From: Comamonadaceae bacterium
GTDB taxonomy: Bacteria > Pseudomonadota > Gammaproteobacteria > Burkholderiales > Burkholderiaceae
Direction: 5' to 3'
Assembly: GCA_947505915.1 (NCBI GenBank)
Contig: CANNNH010000032.1
Span: 1 to 12,292 of the forward strand
DNA: 12,292 bases
How positions within the stretch are numbered: position 1 is the first letter of the stretch; each line of letters opens with the position of its first letter. A model generated the notes under the pieces. It saw nothing but the letters and a program-made list of their open reading frames with translations. It did no database searches and was not told where the DNA came from. Positions 7,942 to 12,292 of the stretch are shown here, piece by piece. A program made the translations under genes and the position numbers.

Positions 7942-8556
7942 ATGACTGACCCGGCAACGCCAGACGCAGCACCCCGCAAGCGGCCCAAACCCGGCGAGCG
8001 TCGCATTCAAATTTTGCAGGCCTTGGCCGGTATGCTCGAGCAACCCGGCGCAGAACGCGTCACCACCTCTGCATTGGCCGCGCGCCTGGACGTGAGCGAG
8101 GCGGCGTTGTACCGTCACTTTGCCAGCAAAGCGCAAATGTTCGAAGGCCTGATCGAGTTCATCGAGCAGTCTGTCTTCACGCTGGTCAACCAGATCATCG
8201 AGCGCGAAACCAACCATGCTGTCCGCCTGCGCAAAATAGTCACCCTGGTGCTCCAGTTCGCCGAGAAAAACCCGGGCATGACGCGCGTGATGGCCGGCGA
8301 TGCCTTGGTGTTTGAAAACGAGCGCCTGCAAGAGCGCATGAACCAGTTTTTTGACAAGCTGGAAGCCAGCCTCAAACAAACCCTGCGCGAAGCCAGCGCA
8401 GCCGCCAGCGCCGAAACCCCCACCCTGGACGCCCAAGTGCGCGCCTCCGTCATCACCGCCTTCATGCTGGGCCGCCTGCAACGCTTCTCACGCTCAGGCT
8501 TCAAACGCCCACCCACAGAACACCTGGAAGCCAGCCTGGCCATAGTGCTGGGCTGA
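7942..8556 (+). CDS. slmA: Nucleoid occlusion factor SlmA (TetR family)
   Basis: SlmA binds chromosomal SBS sites and, when DNA-bound, blocks FtsZ polymerisation over the nucleoid. The 204-residue protein is close to the E. coli length (198). As I recall the E. coli protein, it aligns throughout. The helix-turn-helix at about 40-62 reads ERVTTSALAARLDVSEAALYRHFASK. It is followed by MFEGLIEFIEQS, a GMTRVMAGDALVFENERLQ segment matching GLTRILTGHALMFEQDRLQ, and FKRPPTEH near the end. The start is placed at 7942 because AAGGAG at 7932-7937 precedes it; the open frame back to 7894 overlaps argB. The N-terminal tail is proline/basic-rich. The gene converges on manD, with a solitary REP unit in the 52-base gap. 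Confidence 0.93.
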   Translation: MTDPATPDAAPRKRPKPGERRIQILQALAGMLEQPGAERVTTSALAARLDVSEAALYRHFASKAQMFEGLIEFIEQSVFTLVNQIIERETNHAVRLRKIVTLVLQFAEKNPGMTRVMAGDALVFENERLQERMNQFFDKLEASLKQTLREASAAASAETPTLDAQVRASVITAFMLGRLQRFSRSGFKRPPTEHLEASLAIVLG

Positions 8557-8570
8557 TGCCCGGCAAGAAG

Positions 8571-8598
8571 ATGGATCCCCGCGTTCGCGAGGATGACG
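8571..8598 (+). repeat. Solitary REP unit identical to the one before argB
   Basis: Twenty-eight bases here are identical to 6838-6865 and in the same orientation (from ATGGATCCCCGCG to GAGGATGACG). The unit folds as a nine-pair stem with one C-A mismatch and a TT loop. It lies between the convergent ends of slmA and manD, where it may help stop transcription or protect mRNA ends. The inverted partner unit seen at 6875-6902 is absent here. Confidence 0.85.
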
Positions 8599-8608
8599 CG
8601 AAAAAGAT

Positions 8609-9820
8609 TTACCAGTTACAAAGCGTGCCGTCTACCGCCAGCCGGTTGACCGGCAGGTAGGCGCGTTTGTAGGGGTATTTGGCGGCCAGCTTTTCGTCTA
8701 TGTCGACGCCGTGGCCCGGGGTTTCTCCGCAGTGCATGAGGCCTTGCTTGAAGGTGTAAGCGTGCGGGAAGACCGCGTCGGTTTCTTCACTGTGCGGCAT
8801 GAGTTCCTGGATGCCGAAGTTGGGCACCCAGGTGTCAAAGTGCAGGGCGGCGCCCATGCAGACAGGTGACAGGTCGGTGGCGCCGTGGCAGCCGGTGCGC
8901 ACCTGGTGCATGGCGGCAAAGTCGGCGATGCGGCGCAGGTGGGTGATGCCGCCTGCGTGCACAACGGTGGCGCGTATGTAGTCAATCAGCTGGTTTTGAA
9001 TCAGGTCTTTGCAGTCCCACAGGCTGTTGAATATTTCGCCCACGGCCAGCGGCGTGGTGGTGTGCTGGCGTATCAGGCGAAAAGCCTCCTGGTTTTCGGC
9101 CGGCGTAGCGTCTTCTATCCAGAACAGGTGGTAAGGCTCGAGTGACTTGCCCAGCCGCGCGGCTTCAATCGGTGTGAGGCGGTGGTGGACATCGTGCAGC
9201 AGGTGTGTGTCGGGGCCGACGGCCTGGCGCACTGCCTCAAACAGCTTGGGTGTGTGCAGCAGGTATTTCTCGCTGCTCCAATCGTGCTCGCTGGGCAGGT
9301 CGGCGTCGGCCGGTTCGTAAAAGCGAGTTCCCTTGGCCACGCCGTAAACCTTGTCGAGACCGGGCACGCCGCTTTGGGCGCGTATGGCCAGGTAGCCCAT
9401 TTCTTTGTGCCGCAGTACTTCGTCTACGGTGTGCGCAATGTCGCTGCCGTTGGCGTGGCCGTAGACCATGACGCCGCTGCGGCTGCGTCCGCCCAGCAAC
9501 TGGTACAGCGGCATGTTGGCGGCCTTGGCCTTGATGTCCCACAGTGCCGTATCGACCGCCGCAATCGCGCTCATGGTCACCGGGCCGCGGCGCCAGTAAG
9601 CGCCTTTGTAGAGGTACTGCCAGATGTCTTCGATCTGGTGTGCGTCACGCCCGATCAGGCAGGGGATCACATGGTCCTCAAGGTAGCTCACCACCGACAG
9701 CTCGCGGCCGTTCAGGGTGGCGTCGCCGATGCCGGTGAGGCCTTCGTCGGTTTCGATTTTCAGGGTGACGAAGTTACGGCCGGGGCTGCATACGATGACT
9801 TTGGCGCTGGTGATTTTCAT
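8609..9820 (-). CDS. manD: D-mannonate dehydratase ManD (enolase superfamily)
   Basis: ManD removes water from D-mannonate to give 2-keto-3-deoxy-D-gluconate in hexuronate catabolism. The 403-residue protein belongs to the mandelate racemase/enolase superfamily, ManD/RspA subgroup. Residue numbering matches what is known for Novosphingobium ManD: Arg147 (AIRAQSG) and Tyr159 (DKVYG) as catalytic residues, and Asp210 and His212 in LLHDVHH. Glu236 (WIEDATP) and Glu262 (VGEIFNS) are metal ligands. The C-terminal barrel shows [10 protein letters not shown] and [10 protein letters not shown]. Some family members have low activity or accept D-gluconate, and sequence alone does not settle efficiency. 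The fructuronate reductase-like gene ends 25 bases upstream, so the two are almost certainly cotranscribed and sequential in the pathway. ManD here does the job that UxuA does in enteric bacteria. Confidence 0.92.
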   Translation of the reverse strand: MKITSAKVIVCSPGRNFVTLKIETDEGLTGIGDATLNGRELSVVSYLEDHVIPCLIGRDAHQIEDIWQYLYKGAYWRRGPVTMSAIAAVDTALWDIKAKAANMPLYQLLGGRSRSGVMVYGHANGSDIAHTVDEVLRHKEMGYLAIRAQSGVPGLDKVYGVAKGTRFYEPADADLPSEHDWSSEKYLLHTPKLFEAVRQAVGPDTHLLHDVHHRLTPIEAARLGKSLEPYHLFWIEDATPAENQEAFRLIRQHTTTPLAVGEIFNSLWDCKDLIQNQLIDYIRATVVHAGGITHLRRIADFAAMHQVRTGCHGATDLSPVCMGAALHFDTWVPNFGIQELMPHSEETDAVFPHAYTFKQGLMHCGETPGHGVDIDEKLAAKYPYKRAYLPVNRLAVDGTLCNW

Positions 9821-9845
9821 GGGCGTTGCTTCGTGTCGATAAAGG

Positions 9846-11267
9846 CTAAGGAAGCAGCGCAGCCGCTTTGAGCATGCCGTGACTGCGAATATTGTCGAGC
9901 TGCGTGGTGACCCCGGCCAGCCAGGGCGCGCTGCGCGGCAGCACCTCGCCCCACACGCTGGTCAGCGTGCCCAGCGCTTGCACGGTGGCCGCAGCGTCGC
10001 CAGCGTGCGTGCGGGCCAAGGCCTGCAGTTGATCGCTCAGCGGGTCGTTGATGGTGTAGGCCTGAGCCTGCTCGTCTTGGCCAAGGCAAAAGCGCATCCA
10101 GGCGGCAGCGGCAAAGGCCAGACGTTCAAAAGCCTGGCCTTGGGCCAGCAGGTCCAGCACCGGTGGCACCCAGCGTTGCAGAATTTTTTGAGAGCCGTCG
10201 TTAGCGATCTGGTGCACGCTGTGTTTGAGTTCGGGGTTGGCAAAGCGTGCGAGCAATGCATCGCGGTAGGCGGGCCAGTCCCGGCGGCTGAGGTGGGGAC
10301 CGATCTCGTGCGTCATCAGGCCGTGCACCAGCGCATGCAGCACAGGCTGGCCTATGCACTGGGCAATGGTCGGCAAGCCAGCCACTGCACCGATGTAAGC
10401 CATGGCCGAGTGGCTGCCGTTGAGCATGCGCAGCTTGGCGTCTTCAAAGGGCCGCACCTCATCGACCACGGTCACGCCCGCACTGAGCAGCGTCTGCGCG
10501 TCTGCCGGGTCGGCAAAGCGCCGCTCTAAAACCCATTCCCAAAACCCTTCGGTGCCCAGTGCACCTGCATCCGCGACACCCAGGGCCTGGCGCGCCGCTT
10601 CAAGGCGCGCCGGTGTGGCGGCCGGCACGATGCGGTCCACCATGCTGTTGGGAAAAGCGCATTGGGTTTGCACCCAGTCCGCCAGCGCGGGCGAGATGGC
10701 GCGGGCGGCGTCCAGGCACAGCGCTTGCAAATAGCGGCCGTTGGCGGTGAGGTTGTCGCAAGAGGCGATGGTCAGGCCGGGCAGGCCCGCGGCGTGCCGC
10801 CTGGCCAGACCTTGCACCAGCAACTCGGCCAGCGCAGGAACATAGCCTTTTTCAGTGACGGTGAGCGTGACCCAGCGCGTGGCGGGTGCCGCGATGGCAG
10901 CGAAGATTTTTTCGGGTTCGCGGGCGGCCACAGCGGTTTGCAGCAGCGCGCCGGCCACCTGCCAGGCCACGCCATCGCGGCTGGCGATTTGCAACGCGTA
11001 AAGGCCTTGTTGTGAAGCCAGTGCGTCGGCCAGTTGCGTGCTGCGCATGGCCACGCCAAAGATACCCCAGCGCGTGTCGCCACTTGCCAGCAAGCGCTCA
11101 AACACCAGCGCCTGGTGCGCCCGGTGAAAAGCCCCCAGACCCAGATGCACCACGCCCGGCGTGAGGTCCTGCCGTGCATAGGCTGGCACGCTCAGCCCTT
11201 GGGCCTGCAGGCGTGGCAGATCGGCGGGTGACAAAAAAGCAGGACTGTTGCCTGGGGTGTCGTTCAT
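9846..11267 (-). CDS. uxuB: Mannitol dehydrogenase-family oxidoreductase, probable fructuronate reductase
   Basis: This is a polyol-specific long-chain dehydrogenase, here probably reducing D-fructuronate to D-mannonate with NADH. The chosen form is 473 residues, similar to E. coli UxuB and to mannitol 2-dehydrogenases. The N-terminal Rossmann motif is [15 protein letters not shown] (about 39-53), followed by TLTVTEKGY and SCDNLTANG. The catalytic set appears in [18 protein letters not shown], with Lys278, Asn283 and His286 at the K-5-N-3-H spacing of the family. The substrate cannot be read from the fold. The downstream manD, whose substrate is D-mannonate, makes UxuB much more likely than mannitol or arabinitol dehydrogenase. 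ATG 11267 is used; a GTG at 11297 would add ten residues, and neither has a clear ribosome site. The Ldh2-like gene ends 57 bases upstream. Confidence 0.85.
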   Translation of the reverse strand: MNDTPGNSPAFLSPADLPRLQAQGLSVPAYARQDLTPGVVHLGLGAFHRAHQALVFERLLASGDTRWGIFGVAMRSTQLADALASQQGLYALQIASRDGVAWQVAGALLQTAVAAREPEKIFAAIAAPATRWVTLTVTEKGYVPALAELLVQGLARRHAAGLPGLTIASCDNLTANGRYLQALCLDAARAISPALADWVQTQCAFPNSMVDRIVPAATPARLEAARQALGVADAGALGTEGFWEWVLERRFADPADAQTLLSAGVTVVDEVRPFEDAKLRMLNGSHSAMAYIGAVAGLPTIAQCIGQPVLHALVHGLMTHEIGPHLSRRDWPAYRDALLARFANPELKHSVHQIANDGSQKILQRWVPPVLDLLAQGQAFERLAFAAAAWMRFCLGQDEQAQAYTINDPLSDQLQALARTHAGDAAATVQALGTLTSVWGEVLPRSAPWLAGVTTQLDNIRSHGMLKAAALLP

Positions 11268-11324
11268 GGTGTGGCTTTTGTCGGGTATGTCGGGCACTGC
11301 AAATGATTTCGCCTGGCCGCAGTT

Positions 11325-12292
11325 TCACGCGGGCAAATCAACGCCTACTTTATGCCCGGCCTGGCGCAGTTCTTTCCAGGTTTCAGGGTCGATAGCGATG
11401 CCGTCTTTAGCGCGCTTAAGACGTGCGGCGCGCTCGGGTTCGCCCGCCATTTGCACGGCTTCAAAGCCGGGCGCTGCCGGGGCAGCGCGCATCCACTCCA
11501 CAAAGGCCAGGGCCTCGGTCTCCATAGCGCTTTGCGTGCCCAGTTTGGCCGGGTTGATCAAAATGGTCAGCATGCTGTTGGTGACAGCACGCCCCGGGTT
11601 GCTGGCTTGGTGCCAGGTGCCGCCGCCGGTGAGCGCACCGCCCAGCAGTTCGCAGGCCATGGCCAGGCCTGAGCCTTTGTGTTCGCCAAAAGGCATGAGC
11701 GCACCAAACAGACCGCCGCTTTGCGGCACCACCACCACGCCGGGGTCGGTCGTCGGGTGGCCTTTTTCGTCGATCAAAAATCCAGGCGCTACAGTTTTGC
11801 CGAGGTTGTGCGCCACGCGCATCTTGCCCTGCGCCACGCGGCTGGTGGCAAAGTCCAGCACAAAGGGGGGCTGGCCTTGGATGGGCACGCCGATGCAGCA
11901 AGGGTTGGTGCCGTAGCGGCCATCAGCACCGCCCCAGGGTGCCACCGCCGGGGTTGCTTTGACATTGACAAAGTGCAGCGCCACCAGGCCTTGGGCCACC
12001 GCCATTTCGGCAAAGTGGCCGATGCGCCCCAAGTGGTGTGCTTCAGCCAGCGCCATGATGCAGCTGCCGTGTTCTTGCGCGCGCGTCATGGCCATGTGCA
12101 TGGCTTGCTCGCCCACCACCTGGCCGTAACCGCGCTGACCGTGCAGCGACAGCAGCGTGCCTGTGTCTAGTAATGTCTTGACACTGGCATTCGGTGTGAG
12201 GCCGCCTTCGAGCACGGCATCGACATAGCGCGGCAGCATGCCCACACCGTGAGAGTCATGCCCGCTGAGGTTGGCCATGACGAGGTTGGCCG
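11325..12292 (-). CDS. Partial Ldh2/malate-lactate dehydrogenase-family oxidoreductase
   Basis: The gene runs off the right edge. The visible part reads ANLVMANLSGHDSHGVGMLPRY from the edge inward, so perhaps 35-45 N-terminal residues are missing; the internal ATG at 12278 is not a likely start. This is the NAD(P)-dependent malate/L-lactate/ureidoglycolate/diketogulonate reductase family (Ldh2, YiaK, AllD). It is distinct from classical lactate dehydrogenases and has the conserved His pair in GHDSHG. Other family segments are SCIMALAEAHHLGRIGHFAEMA, APWGGADGRYGTNP, FVLDFATSRVAQGKMR and PFGEHKGSGLAMACELLGG. It is first of three genes on the - strand ahead of uxuB and manD, so a role with sugar acids is inferred, for example a 2-keto acid reductase or a uronate-linked oxidation. 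The precise substrate is unknown. Confidence 0.87.
   Translation of the reverse strand, partial: ANLVMANLSGHDSHGVGMLPRYVDAVLEGGLTPNASVKTLLDTGTLLSLHGQRGYGQVVGEQAMHMAMTRAQEHGSCIMALAEAHHLGRIGHFAEMAVAQGLVALHFVNVKATPAVAPWGGADGRYGTNPCCIGVPIQGQPPFVLDFATSRVAQGKMRVAHNLGKTVAPGFLIDEKGHPTTDPGVVVVPQSGGLFGALMPFGEHKGSGLAMACELLGGALTGGGTWHQASNPGRAVTNSMLTILINPAKLGTQSAMETEALAFVEWMRAAPAAPGFEAVQMAGEPERAARLKRAKDGIAIDPETWKELRQAGHKVGVDLPA

Noticed and set aside
9182..9871. 229-codon + strand frame opposite manD
   Set aside because: The opposite strand encodes ManD with its catalytic residues; the + translation is low-complexity Val/Ala/Gly with no domain.
11248..11916. 222-codon + strand frame opposite the Ldh2-like and uxuB starts
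   Set aside because: It spans two well-supported - strand genes and has shadow-like Ser/Pro/Arg composition and no motif.

Overview
The window looks like chromosome of a high-GC betaproteobacterium, probably a Burkholderiales member of the Comamonadaceae type. This is inferred from protein style, an argB-slmA pair, a small lysine/alanine-rich H-NS-like protein, and REP hairpins of a kind common in that group. No rRNA, tRNA, CRISPR array, insertion sequence or phage gene was seen. Coding density is very high and no gene-free stretch exceeds about 190 bases.

Left part (1-6381) is a surface-polysaccharide locus. It opens with the 3' end of a WbpM/CapD-type nucleotide-sugar 4,6-dehydratase gene, followed by the complete dTDP-L-rhamnose set in the order rmlB, rmlD, rmlA, rmlC on the + strand. 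The set is interrupted twice. A 64-codon unknown ORF sits between rmlB and rmlD and overlaps both. A vapBC toxin-antitoxin pair sits between rmlD and rmlA. A polytopic O-antigen ligase/polymerase-like membrane protein lies on the - strand and its 3' end overlaps the 3' end of rmlC. Together these genes would make dTDP-rhamnose and a second modified sugar nucleotide and then ligate or polymerise the glycan.

Middle part (6382-8608): a short divergent promoter region leads to an H-NS-family gene. Next comes a two-unit inverted REP element (REPIN-like), then argB (arginine biosynthesis) and slmA (nucleoid occlusion regulator of FtsZ). A solitary copy of the same REP unit follows slmA, so REP units bracket the argB-slmA pair.

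Right part (8609-12292): three genes on the - strand form a probable hexuronate/sugar-acid catabolic operon. In transcription order they are a Ldh2-type malate/lactate dehydrogenase-like oxidoreductase (cut by the window edge), a mannitol dehydrogenase-family protein that is probably fructuronate reductase (UxuB-like), and D-mannonate dehydratase (ManD). The last two steps would convert D-fructuronate to D-mannonate and then to 2-keto-3-deoxygluconate.

Most of the window is conventional. The most interesting points are the 64-aa ORF overlapping rmlB and rmlD, the vapBC cassette inside the rhamnose operon with a 9-bp repeat at each side, the 51-bp convergent overlap of rmlC with the ligase gene, and the REP units, which carry compensatory stem changes. 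I found no convincing wholly new multi-gene system.
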